Of a stretch of 64,000 bases of DNA, positions 7,494 to 15,724 are shown piece after piece. Made by a program: the position numbers and the translations under genes. Positions within the stretch are counted from its first letter, which is position 1. Each line of letters starts with the position of its first letter. The notes under the pieces were generated by a model. It saw nothing but the letters and a program-made list of their open reading frames with translations. It was not told where the DNA came from and searched no databases. Origin of the DNA: Mycobacterium numidiamassiliense (GTDB lineage Bacteria > Actinomycetota > Actinomycetes > Mycobacteriales > Mycobacteriaceae); NCBI RefSeq assembly GCF_900157365.1, contig NZ_FUEZ01000003.1:1612001-1676000 (forward strand), written 5' to 3'.

Positions 7494-8795
7494 ATGACGA
7501 TGCGCGCCACCGATAAGCCCGCCGCGGCCGTCTCGACGGCCATCCGCGCACCTTGGCGCGTCCTGACCCGGTCGGCGCTGATCACCGCCGTCTTCATCAT
7601 CCCCGCAGTCGTGGTCCGGATCGCCGGCCTGCAACCAGACCCGGTCGTCGCCCTGCTGATCTACGGGGCCGCTGTGGTGGCGGCCAGCTTCCTGCTGGCC
7701 TGGGGAGCCGAAGCAGCCCAGATCGATGTCTCCGGCGGCCTGGCAATCGCGGTGCTCGCGCTGGTCGCTGTGCTGCCCGAATACGCCGTCGACCTCTACT
7801 ACGCGTACGTGTCGGGGCACAACCCGGATTACACCCAGTACGCCGCGGCGAACATGACCGGATCGAACCGGCTGTTGATGGGCCTGGGCTGGCCGGTGGT
7901 GGTGTTGGTCAGCGTGCTGGTGGCGCGAAAGACCGGCGCCGGCAAACCCACCGGTGTGACGCTGGAGCCCGCCAATCGCGTCGAACTCGGCTTCCTGCTG
8001 ATCGCCGGCGTGGTCGCGTTCGTGATTCCGGCGAGCGGCGAGATCCACCTGGCGCTGGGACTGGCGCTGCTGGCGTGGTTCGGCTTCTACCTCTACAAAA
8101 TCAGCCACGGCGACGTGGAGGAACCCGACCTGATAGGTACCGCCGCCGCTCTCGGGGAGCTGTCGGACCGCAGCCGGCGGTCCGTCGTCGTCAGCCTCTT
8201 CGTGGTGTCCGGCGCGGTGATCCTGCTGTGCGCGAAACCCTTTGCCGAAAATCTGGTCGCGGCGGGTACCGAGCTGGGCATCGACCGGTTCCTGCTGGTT
8301 CAGTGGCTCGCCCCGCTGGCCTCCGAGGCCCCGGAATTCATCATCGCGACCATCTTCGCTTCCCGCGGCAAGGGCACCGATGCCATTGCCACACTGATCT
8401 CGTCGAAGGTCAACCAGTGGACGCTGCTGATCGGATCGCTGCCGTTGGCCCATCTGCTGGGCGGTGGCGGATTCTCCCTGGTGCTCGACCCTCGCCAGGT
8501 CGAGGAAGTCCTGCTCACCGCCAGCCAGACACTGATGGGTGTCGCGTTGATCCTGGCCCTGCGTTTCGGTCGGGCCTCGGCGTGGGCGCTGCTGGGACTG
8601 TTCATCGTCCAGTTCCCCCTGACGTCGACCGAGGGACGGCTCGTTCTCTGCGGTGTCTACGGCGTCATCGCCGTCGGCGGGCTGATCGTCAACCGCCGAC
8701 AGCTTGTCGCCACGCTGCAGGCGCCATTCCTCGGGACCGCCATTCGGCATAGCGGCCACCCGCACCACGATTCGGAGAGCCCTACCCCGGCATAA
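7494..8795 (+). CDS. Sodium/calcium-exchanger-type membrane protein (CaCA family)
   Basis: Predicted inner-membrane cation/proton or cation/sodium antiporter of 433 residues with about 10-11 hydrophobic segments. The two alpha repeats are visible: GLAIAVLALVAVLPEYAVDL with AANMTGSNRLL (about 82-130), and LAPLASEAPEFIIATIFAS with ATLISSKVNQWTLLIGS (about 272-315). Each carries the acidic residue (PEYA, APEF) and the small-residue and Asn/Ser-Lys pattern that line the ion path in this family. A hydrophilic insert (HGDVEEPDL) separates the halves. Single gene; the upstream palindrome at 7305 may control it. The ion is not predictable. Confidence 0.8.
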   Translation: MTMRATDKPAAAVSTAIRAPWRVLTRSALITAVFIIPAVVVRIAGLQPDPVVALLIYGAAVVAASFLLAWGAEAAQIDVSGGLAIAVLALVAVLPEYAVDLYYAYVSGHNPDYTQYAAANMTGSNRLLMGLGWPVVVLVSVLVARKTGAGKPTGVTLEPANRVELGFLLIAGVVAFVIPASGEIHLALGLALLAWFGFYLYKISHGDVEEPDLIGTAAALGELSDRSRRSVVVSLFVVSGAVILLCAKPFAENLVAAGTELGIDRFLLVQWLAPLASEAPEFIIATIFASRGKGTDAIATLISSKVNQWTLLIGSLPLAHLLGGGGFSLVLDPRQVEEVLLTASQTLMGVALILALRFGRASAWALLGLFIVQFPLTSTEGRLVLCGVYGVIAVGGLIVNRRQLVATLQAPFLGTAIRHSGHPHHDSESPTPA

Positions 8796-8843
8796 GGCGA
8801 CGTCCAGCACGGCCCGAGGCTCCGCACGAAATCTCGCTGCGTA

Positions 8844-8849
8844 TACGGT
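8844..8849 (+). promoter_or_regulatory. Leaderless -10 box for the SDR at 8856
   Basis: TACGGT matches TANNNT and ends 6 nt before the ATG at 8856. There is no Shine-Dalgarno, so the transcript probably begins at the start codon. Confidence 0.45.
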
Positions 8850-8855
8850 CCAGGT

Positions 8856-9695
8856 ATGAATCGAGTGTCGGTGATTACAGGCGGCGCGGGCGGCATGGGT
8901 CTGGCCACCGCGAAAATCGTTGGCCGCGACCACGCGTTAGTCCTCTGCGACGTCAGGCAGGAACGGCTCGACAACGCGGCCGCAACGCTGAAGGACATCG
9001 GGATCGATGCCGCGGCCGTCAACTGCGACGTCACCGACCGGGGCGCGGTGGCAGACCTGTTCGACACCGCAACACGCCTCGGCACCCTCGCCTCGGTCAT
9101 CCACACCGCGGGAGTGAGCCCGAGCATGGGTGCCGCCGACTATGTCATGCGCACCAATGCCGTCGGCACCATCAACGTCAACGAGGAGTTCCACGCGAAC
9201 GCGGGCGAGGGCGCCGCGATTGTCAACGTCGCGTCGATGGCCGCCTACCTGATACCCGAGGAATTTGTTCCGACAGGCCAGTTTCCGCTGGCGCTGAGCG
9301 ACGCTGACGCCTTCTTCGATGCAATGGTGTTGGCGTGCAACGCCATACCCGAGGAAGCGCGCTCGGGCTACGCCTACGCCGCGAGCAAGAACTTTGTGAG
9401 ATGGTACAGCGAGTCCCAGGCCGAACGGTTCAACGCGCGCGGATTGCGCATCGTCTCGATCTCGCCGGGGTCCGTCGACACCGAGATGGGCCGGCTCGAG
9501 GAGCAGGCCGGGGCCGGGGCCATGGTCGCCGACGCGGCCGTCCCGCGGTGGGGCAAGCCGGAGGAGATGGCGGAGCTTTTGGCATTCTGCGTCAGCGACA
9601 AGGCCGGTTACCTCACCGGCACCGACATCCTCAACGACGGCGGTGTGGTCGCGTCGATGCGGGAGCGCGCCCGAGCGGCCGCTGCCAACGGCTGA
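8856..9695 (+). CDS. Short-chain dehydrogenase/reductase
   Basis: SDR of 279 residues with TGGAGGMGLATAK (about 8-20) as the cofactor loop and VLCDVRQERL as the acidic end of strand 2, which favours NAD(H). CDVTD and the HTAGVSPS block follow. Catalytic residues sit in NVASMAAY and YAASKNF (about 171-177). A 30-residue insertion after AAYLIPEE, and the C-terminal LTGTDILNDGGVVA, match the family of putative alcohol dehydrogenases with long substrate loops. It is monocistronic, leaderless, and its 3' end meets the convergent SulP gene 2 nt away. Confidence 0.8.
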   Translation: MNRVSVITGGAGGMGLATAKIVGRDHALVLCDVRQERLDNAAATLKDIGIDAAAVNCDVTDRGAVADLFDTATRLGTLASVIHTAGVSPSMGAADYVMRTNAVGTINVNEEFHANAGEGAAIVNVASMAAYLIPEEFVPTGQFPLALSDADAFFDAMVLACNAIPEEARSGYAYAASKNFVRWYSESQAERFNARGLRIVSISPGSVDTEMGRLEEQAGAGAMVADAAVPRWGKPEEMAELLAFCVSDKAGYLTGTDILNDGGVVASMRERARAAAANG

Positions 9696-9697
9696 CG

Positions 9698-11482
9698 TCA
9701 GACCAGGTAGTAGAGGTCGACGTGCGGGGCGATTTCGGGCGCGGACGTGAACGGCGGCTTGAGCTTCAGCTCGGCCAGCTTGTTGTGCGCGTAGCGCACC
9801 GCCTTCAGCGTCGCTGAATACTCCTCGTCCTCTTCGGGGAAGACATGCTCTGGGGTGAACCAACTTTGGAACCCAACGTTGTTCAACACATGCAGCGTGT
9901 CGGGGCGCACCCCGGCAAGCAGCACGGCGACACCGCGGTTGGTCTCTTCGCGCAGGAAGTGCTCGATGCGCTCGATGCAGACAACGTCGGGATTACGCAC
10001 CCGTTTGAGCCGCAAAACCAGGAACTTGATGTCGTCGTCGGTGATCCGCTTGCTGATGGCCTGCAGGTAACGGTCCAGTTCCGGTGCGGCCCCGAAGAAC
10101 AGCTCGCCCTCGAGGTCGTAGATGACGATCGACGGGTCTGCCGAGTCGCCCGAAATGCGTTCGCGGACAACACGTTCAGGCGTGACGACCAGCTCTTTGG
10201 CCTTGAGCTTGGCGGCGCGCGGCACGAACAGAACGATCGACAGGATCACGCCGAGCAGCACCGACTTGTCGAGATCGATTGCCACCCCGGTGAATGCCGT
10301 GATGATCACCAGGCCCGCATCGTAGCGGGACGCCTTGAGCGTATAGAACAAGCGCTTGAAATCGACCAGTCGCGCCGCGGTGACGAGCAGCAGCCCGGCC
10401 AGTGCGGCCTGGGGGACATACCGCAGCAGCGGGGCGAACAGCAGCAGCGCCGCGGCAACGGTTGCGGCCGAGACGATGCCGGAGAACCGTGTCTTGGCGC
10501 CGGACTGGAAGTTGATCGCCGAGCGCGACAGCGAGCCCGAGCCGGGCAGGCTCTGGAAGAAGCCGCCGGCGAGATTGGCCAGGCCTTCGGCCATGATCTG
10601 CCGGTTGTAGTCGATCTTCTGCTGGGTTTGGTAGGCAATGGCTTTGGCGATCGACAGCGCTTCGATGATGCCGACGAAGGCGATGGCCAGCGCTCCCGTC
10701 GACAGATGCGGCAGCCACTCGGTATGGACCTCGGGGACATGCGGGCCGGGCAGGCTGCGCGGGATCTTGGCCGCCACCGACACCGCGGTATGTCCGTTGG
10801 CGCCGGGAACCGACCATCCCGCCAAGTAGGCGATCAGTGCGGTGATGATCAGCACCGCGAGCATGTCGATCTGGGGCCAGCCGTAGCGCTGCACCAGCTT
10901 GCGCAGGACGACCGCCAGGATCACCGCGCCGGCACTGAGGATCAGCGCGCGGTAGTTGATGTGATCCCCGTGGGTCAAGGTGAGCCACACGCGATGCAAC
11001 ACCTGCATGTGGCCGTTGCCCTTGTCGCGCACCCCCAGTGCGTTGCCCAGCTGCCCCACGGCGAGCAGAAACGACGCGGCCGCCATGAAGCCGACGATCA
11101 CCGATTCGGAGATGTAGCGAGTCAGGTTGCCCAGCTTGAACAAGCTGATCACGATCTGAAACGCGCCAACCAGGACCGCCAACAAAAACAGTCCTTCGAA
11201 GAGCTCCTTGCTGTTCTCCGAATCGATGAAGGCGAGTGCGGTGAAAACTAACAGCGAGATGGCGCTCGTCGGGCCGTTGATCAGGTGCGAGGACGAGCCG
11301 AAGATCGAGGCCACGATCGTGACGACGATCGCCGAGTACACGCCGAAGCGCGGGTCGACCCCGGCGATCAGCGCGTACGCCATCGCCTGGGGAAACGAGA
11401 TGGCGGCGACCGTCAGGCCGGCGATCACATCATGCCGGCCCTTCACCAGGTCGTAATTCAGAGCAAAGCCCACCTTGTACAC
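9698..11482 (-). CDS. SulP-family anion permease with STAS domain
   Basis: SulP carriers move sulfate, bicarbonate or related anions. Residues 15-420 hold the transmembrane core: LTVAAISFPQAMAYALIAG (TM1, the SulP signature), ISESVIVGFMAAAS, and GSGSLSRSAINFQSGAKTRFSG (the conserved SxSRS region before TM9). Residues 440-560 form a STAS domain (SIVIYDLEGELFFGAAPEL). The C-terminal tail ends DLYYLV. GTG start with GCGGAAAG upstream. It starts 9 nt after the stop of a sulfate-type binding protein gene, so the two form an operon. The pairing points to sulfate or another oxyanion as substrate, but this is inferred. Confidence 0.85.
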   Translation of the reverse strand: MYKVGFALNYDLVKGRHDVIAGLTVAAISFPQAMAYALIAGVDPRFGVYSAIVVTIVASIFGSSSHLINGPTSAISLLVFTALAFIDSENSKELFEGLFLLAVLVGAFQIVISLFKLGNLTRYISESVIVGFMAAASFLLAVGQLGNALGVRDKGNGHMQVLHRVWLTLTHGDHINYRALILSAGAVILAVVLRKLVQRYGWPQIDMLAVLIITALIAYLAGWSVPGANGHTAVSVAAKIPRSLPGPHVPEVHTEWLPHLSTGALAIAFVGIIEALSIAKAIAYQTQQKIDYNRQIMAEGLANLAGGFFQSLPGSGSLSRSAINFQSGAKTRFSGIVSAATVAAALLLFAPLLRYVPQAALAGLLLVTAARLVDFKRLFYTLKASRYDAGLVIITAFTGVAIDLDKSVLLGVILSIVLFVPRAAKLKAKELVVTPERVVRERISGDSADPSIVIYDLEGELFFGAAPELDRYLQAISKRITDDDIKFLVLRLKRVRNPDVVCIERIEHFLREETNRGVAVLLAGVRPDTLHVLNNVGFQSWFTPEHVFPEEDEEYSATLKAVRYAHNKLAELKLKPPFTSAPEIAPHVDLYYLV

Positions 11483-11491
11483 GTCTTTCCG

Positions 11492-12574
11492 CTAGATTCC
11501 CGACACCGCTCCAGGCGGCGCCGCCGAGATCGCGTCCAGGATTCCGTTGGTGCCGAAGAACTGCTCGCGCGCATCGCTCCAGTCCTTGGCGATGGCGGTG
11601 ATCGGGAACAGCGCCAGCGGCGGTAGCCGGTCGGCATGCTTGGCCAGGATGTCCGCTTTGAACGGCCGATAGCCGTACTGCGCGACCTGCTCTTGTGCGG
11701 CGTCGGTGAACAAGTAGTCCAGGTAGGCCTTGGCATAGGTCGCGGTATTGGGATCGGCGACGTTGGCATCAACCCAAGCCACCGCCGGCTCGGCCAGGAT
11801 GCTGACCGGCGGATAGACGAGTTCCAACTCGTCCTTGTTCGCGGCAACCTCGCGCAGCGCCTCGTTCTCCCAGGTCAACTGGACATCGCCGATCTTCGCC
11901 AGGGTGAAGCTGTCGCCCGCGCCGCGGGCACCGGCGTCGGACACCGCGACATGCGTCAACAGCGTCTTGACGTAGGCGGACGCCTGCGCCGGACTGCCGC
12001 CGCGGGTGGTCACCGAGCCCCACGCCGCCAGCACACTCAGCTGGCCGTTGCCGGAGGTGCGCGGATTGGGGCTCACCACGGATACTCCCGTGTTGATCAG
12101 GTCAGGCCAGTCGTGGATGGCCTTCGGATTGCCCTTGCGCACGACGAACACGATGGTCGAGGTGTAGGGCACCGAGTTGTTCGGCAGTCGCTGTTGCCAG
12201 TTGGCGGCGATCAAACCGCGCTTGCTCAGGGTCTCGATGTCGCTGATCAGCGCCAGCGACACCACGTTGGCCTTCTGGGTGCCGTCCAGGACACTACGCA
12301 GCTGCCGCCCCGACCCGCCGTGAGACTCCTTGATATCCACCGTGATTCCGGAGTGCGCGCGATATTGCGGGACGAACGCCTTATCGATCGCCGCGTACAA
12401 CTCGCGCGTCGGGTCGTAGGACACGTTCAGGATTTGATTGGCCCCTGCGTTCGGGACGTTCTTGACCACGAGCGCCGTGCCGGCCAGCACGACGGCCACC
12501 ACGCCGAGGAGGTTGAGCCAGGGGATGCGGCGCCAGACCAGGGCACGCTTAGCCAACGGAGGCGTTTCTACCAT
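11492..12574 (-). CDS. Membrane-anchored sulfate-type periplasmic binding protein
   Basis: Belongs to the Sbp/SubI/PstS-like type II oxyanion-binding fold. Residues about 22-42 form one N-terminal hydrophobic anchor ([16 protein letters not shown]) with no lipobox Cys, unlike the lipoprotein SubI of mycobacteria. The fold shows [35 protein letters not shown] (anion-binding loop), [14 protein letters not shown] [20 protein letters not shown], and [12 protein letters not shown] chose the ATG at 12574, with GGGGA 9 nt upstream, over GTG at 12592. No CysT/CysW/CysA genes are present; instead it is coupled to a SulP permease. Confidence 0.85.
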   Translation of the reverse strand: MVETPPLAKRALVWRRIPWLNLLGVVAVVLAGTALVVKNVPNAGANQILNVSYDPTRELYAAIDKAFVPQYRAHSGITVDIKESHGGSGRQLRSVLDGTQKANVVSLALISDIETLSKRGLIAANWQQRLPNNSVPYTSTIVFVVRKGNPKAIHDWPDLINTGVSVVSPNPRTSGNGQLSVLAAWGSVTTRGGSPAQASAYVKTLLTHVAVSDAGARGAGDSFTLAKIGDVQLTWENEALREVAANKDELELVYPPVSILAEPAVAWVDANVADPNTATYAKAYLDYLFTDAAQEQVAQYGYRPFKADILAKHADRLPPLALFPITAIAKDWSDAREQFFGTNGILDAISAAPPGAVSGI

Positions 12575-12702
12575 TGGCAGGCGTCCCCTCACAGCGATCT
12601 AGTAGCACCGAGTCTGGCTCTGAGCATTTCCAACGATGTTAACCGTCAGGCCACCTGCCGACAGCCGTGAAAATCACCCTGACGTAAATAACGCTCGCTA
12701 CC

Positions 12703-12708
12703 TATGCT
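12703..12708 (+). promoter_or_regulatory. Leaderless -10 box for the DUF2252 gene
   Basis: TATGCT fits TANNNT and ends 6 nt before the ATG at 12715. No ribosome-binding site is seen. Confidence 0.5.
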
Positions 12709-12714
12709 GGTCGA

Positions 12715-14115
12715 ATGCCGCAACGGGCATTGCGTGACCGCCTGATCGACCTCGAAGTTCCGAGCGAGGATCTGGCACGCGGCCGGGGGCTGCGCAAGAC
12801 GGCTCCCCGACGGTCCCTCGCACAGCTGACACCGTCCACCCGAACCGCGACGGAAATTCTCGTCGACCAGAATGCCGGGCGCCTCACCGAACTCGTCCCG
12901 CTGCGGTTTGCCCGAATGCTCGCCGACCCGTTTTCGTTTTACCGAGGCTCGGCAGCGGTCATGGCTGCCGACCTCGCCGCCAGCCCGTCCAGTGGGATCG
13001 AGATCATGTGTTGCGGCGATGCTCATATCTCGAATTTCGGTCTGTACGCCGCCCCGCACCGGTCGATTGTTTTCGACCTGAATGACTTCGATGAGGCCGC
13101 GGTCGCGCCGTCCGAGTGGGATGTCAAACGCCTGATCACCAGCGCGATCATCGGCGGCCGCCATGCCGGGTACCCGGCCAAGGCCATCCGGCGATGTATC
13201 GAAGAGGCCTTGGTCGGCTATCAGACCAGCCTTGAGGCCATGCTCGAGGAGATGGACGTTCTGGACCGCTACTACCTGCGGGTGGAACCCGAGCACTACA
13301 CCGGGAAGGTATCCAAGGGCCTGCAGGCGGTGATTCAGAAGACAATATCCCGCGCGCGCAAGCGAACGTCGGCGCGAGTCTTCAAGCAGATCATGGAGAT
13401 TGGCCCGGACGGAACTCCGCGCCTGCGTGAAGCGCCGCCCGTCCTGCAGCACGTCGACGAGGACGTCGAAGCCCCCTTGATCGAGTCGATTCAGGAGTAT
13501 CTCGCGGCGGTCCCGGCCGACGTGGCGCTGCTGCTGTCACACTTTCGCGTCACCGATGTCGCGCTTCGGGTCGTCGGAGTCGGCAGCGTCGGTACCCGGT
13601 GCTACTTGGTTATCCTGGTCGGCCCCAACGGAAGTCCGCTGATCCTGCAGATCAAAGAGGCCACCCGATCGGTGCTCGACGAATACGGCGGTTGGCCCCA
13701 GCCGGACACCCTCACTGCGGCCGTCGAGACCCGAGGCCAGGGCGTGCGCGTCATCGACGGCCAGCTGATCTTGCAGGCGATGTCGGATGTCTTTCTGGGG
13801 ACGACACGCAAGGACGGCCGCGACTACTACGTCCGTCAGTTCAACGACATGAAGGGCAGCGTCGACATCGAATGCATGTCGGCGTCGATCTTCTCCGAAT
13901 ACGTCGTCGCCTGTGCGGTGCTGCTGGCCCGGGCGCACGCGCAGAGCGCGAACGCGTCCATCCTGCGGGGATATGTCGGCACCAGTAACGCCGTGCACGA
14001 GGCGGTCGCCGAATGGTCGTATGCCTACGCCGACAAATCCCTCGACGACTTTCACCAGCTGCGCGCCGCAGCGGCGGCCGGCGATATCGAGGTCGCCGAG
14101 GATCCGGCCCGCTGA
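12715..14115 (+). CDS. DUF2252 protein (kinase-like fold)
   Basis: Cytosolic protein of 466 residues from the DUF2252 family, common in mycobacteria and usually of unknown function. The family hallmarks are present: LVPLRFARMLADPFSFYRGSA (about 60-80), CCGDAHISNFGLY (about 98-110) and FDLNDFDEAAVAPSEWDVKRL (about 117-137), which resemble the HGDxHxxN and DxD elements of aminoglycoside-phosphotransferase-like kinases, and YYVRQFNDMKGS near residue 377. Leaderless ATG start. No partner gene is adjacent in the same direction. Confidence 0.8.
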   Translation: MPQRALRDRLIDLEVPSEDLARGRGLRKTAPRRSLAQLTPSTRTATEILVDQNAGRLTELVPLRFARMLADPFSFYRGSAAVMAADLAASPSSGIEIMCCGDAHISNFGLYAAPHRSIVFDLNDFDEAAVAPSEWDVKRLITSAIIGGRHAGYPAKAIRRCIEEALVGYQTSLEAMLEEMDVLDRYYLRVEPEHYTGKVSKGLQAVIQKTISRARKRTSARVFKQIMEIGPDGTPRLREAPPVLQHVDEDVEAPLIESIQEYLAAVPADVALLLSHFRVTDVALRVVGVGSVGTRCYLVILVGPNGSPLILQIKEATRSVLDEYGGWPQPDTLTAAVETRGQGVRVIDGQLILQAMSDVFLGTTRKDGRDYYVRQFNDMKGSVDIECMSASIFSEYVVACAVLLARAHAQSANASILRGYVGTSNAVHEAVAEWSYAYADKSLDDFHQLRAAAAAGDIEVAEDPAR

Positions 14116-14131
14116 CGGGCAGGACGATGAC

Positions 14132-15724
14132 CTAGCCGCCGGTCAACTGGTTCGCGGTGTCATCGACTCCGGCACCGGTTAGGCCCGGCCGACGGGCCGG
14201 AGCCGCGCCGCTGCGGTGCAGCCAATCCCGTCGGCGCAGCCGCCAGGTCCGGCGGGCGTAGTCCAGCTCGGTGTAGGGCCACTGCGTGACGATGCGGCCG
14301 GTGGGTGAACGAAAGTAGCTGTCGCACTTAGTCCAGATGGTGCGCTCCAGATCGCGGGACAGCTCTGCGTTGTAACGGCTTTGCGCTTCAGAGCGGACAT
14401 CGAGGTATCCACCGCGCCGCGCCAGCCGGGTGAGGGCGCTGGCGACCAGGCGCGCCCCGGCCTCCAGGATGTAGACGATCGAGTTGCCGCCCTGGTTGGT
14501 GTTCGGGCCGTAGAGCATGAAGAAATTGGGGAAGCCGCTGACCGCAGCGCCCAGGTACGCGCTGGGATCGTCGCCCCAATGATCGTGCAGGGAAAGGCCG
14601 TTCGCGCCGACGATGTCGATGCCCGACAGGTAACGCGACGTCTCGAATCCGGTGGCCAACACGATCACGTCGGCGTCGACGACCTGGCCGGCGGTGGTGA
14701 CGACCGCGGTGTCGGCAATCCGGTCGATGGGGTCGGTGACCAGCTCGACGTTGTCTCGCTGCAGCACCCGGTAGTAGTCGTCGCCGAGCAGCACTCGCTT
14801 GCAGCGAAACGGGTAGCCGGGGGTCAACGCGAGTCGAAGTCGCTCATCGGACACCGTGCGTTCCAGGAACGACGTCGCGAACTGACTACGCGCGGTGACA
14901 ATCGGGTCGTCGGCGAAGGTCGCGGTGTTGTCGTGCTGAAACTTCCAGATCTGCCAGCGGGTCCGCGGCACCGCAAGCGGATTCAGCCGAAATCGCGCCA
15001 ATTCAGTTGCGCTGTATGGGCGGTCGTCCTTGGGGACCATCCACGGCGGGGTGCGCTGAAAGACCGTCACCCGCTCCGCGATGTTCGCCAATTCGGGAAC
15101 AACCTGCACCGCGCTGGCACCGGTACCGATCACCGCCACCTTCTTGCCCGCCACGTCGACGCGGTGATCCCACTGCGCAGTGTGCATGAGCACGCCGGTG
15201 AAGTCGGCCAGACCTTCGATGTCGGGCAACTTCAGCGACCCGAACAGGCCGACCGCGCAGACCACGACGTCGACGGTCAGCGTGCTGATGTTGCCGGCGC
15301 GGTCCACGTCGCAATCCCAGGTATGGCTCTGCGCGTTCCAGCGCAGCGCACGCACGTGAGAGTCCAGCATGAGGTGGCGGCGCAGATCGAAGTCGTCAGT
15401 CACCGACTCCAGATACGCGAGGATCTCGGGCTGCCGCGCGTAGGTGCGGCTCCAGGATTTGTTGGGCGCGAACGAAAATGAATACAGGTGACTCTGGATG
15501 TCGCAGGCGGCGCCGGGATAGGTGTTGCGACGCCAGGTGCCGCCTACTCCGTCGCCGGCCTCGATGATCACCAGGTCGTCGATCCCGTTGCGGCGCAATG
15601 CCACCGCGGTCGCGAGGCCGCCGAACCCCGCGCCGATGATCGCCACCTTCGGTGCGCGCCGGCGCCGGGTCAGCGCCCGGACGCGCCCGGCCGCATATCG
15701 CAGCCGGGCCCGCCGGCTTGTCAT
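14132..15724 (-). CDS. Flavin-containing Baeyer-Villiger-type monooxygenase
   Basis: NADPH- and FAD-dependent oxygenation of a ketone or similar group. IIGAGFGGLATAVAL (about 29-43) is the FAD site, FTGVLMHTAQWDH (about 174-186) matches the FxGxxxHxxxW(D/P) fingerprint, and VIGTGASAVQVVPEL (about 194-208) is the NADPH site. VVLATGFETSRYL is the late ATG motif. I chose the ATG at 15724, which overlaps the upstream stop as ATGA, over an in-frame start 57 nt earlier; the resulting basic N-terminus RRARLRYAAGRVRALTRRRR precedes the flavin domain. It is shorter (530 aa) than its partner because it lacks the long N-terminal extension. Confidence 0.85.
   Translation of the reverse strand: MTSRRARLRYAAGRVRALTRRRRAPKVAIIGAGFGGLATAVALRRNGIDDLVIIEAGDGVGGTWRRNTYPGAACDIQSHLYSFSFAPNKSWSRTYARQPEILAYLESVTDDFDLRRHLMLDSHVRALRWNAQSHTWDCDVDRAGNISTLTVDVVVCAVGLFGSLKLPDIEGLADFTGVLMHTAQWDHRVDVAGKKVAVIGTGASAVQVVPELANIAERVTVFQRTPPWMVPKDDRPYSATELARFRLNPLAVPRTRWQIWKFQHDNTATFADDPIVTARSQFATSFLERTVSDERLRLALTPGYPFRCKRVLLGDDYYRVLQRDNVELVTDPIDRIADTAVVTTAGQVVDADVIVLATGFETSRYLSGIDIVGANGLSLHDHWGDDPSAYLGAAVSGFPNFFMLYGPNTNQGGNSIVYILEAGARLVASALTRLARRGGYLDVRSEAQSRYNAELSRDLERTIWTKCDSYFRSPTGRIVTQWPYTELDYARRTWRLRRRDWLHRSGAAPARRPGLTGAGVDDTANQLTGG

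Noticed and set aside
7326..8933. Long minus-strand open frame of 535 codons opposite the cation exchanger
   Set aside because: Composition is Arg/Gln/Asp/His-rich without hydrophobic core or motifs. It mirrors the exchanger gene, as expected of antisense frames in high-GC DNA.
9845..11251. Plus-strand frame of 468 codons opposite the SulP gene
   Set aside because: Low-complexity Gln/Asp/Arg/His-rich sequence. The SulP gene on the other strand is unambiguous.
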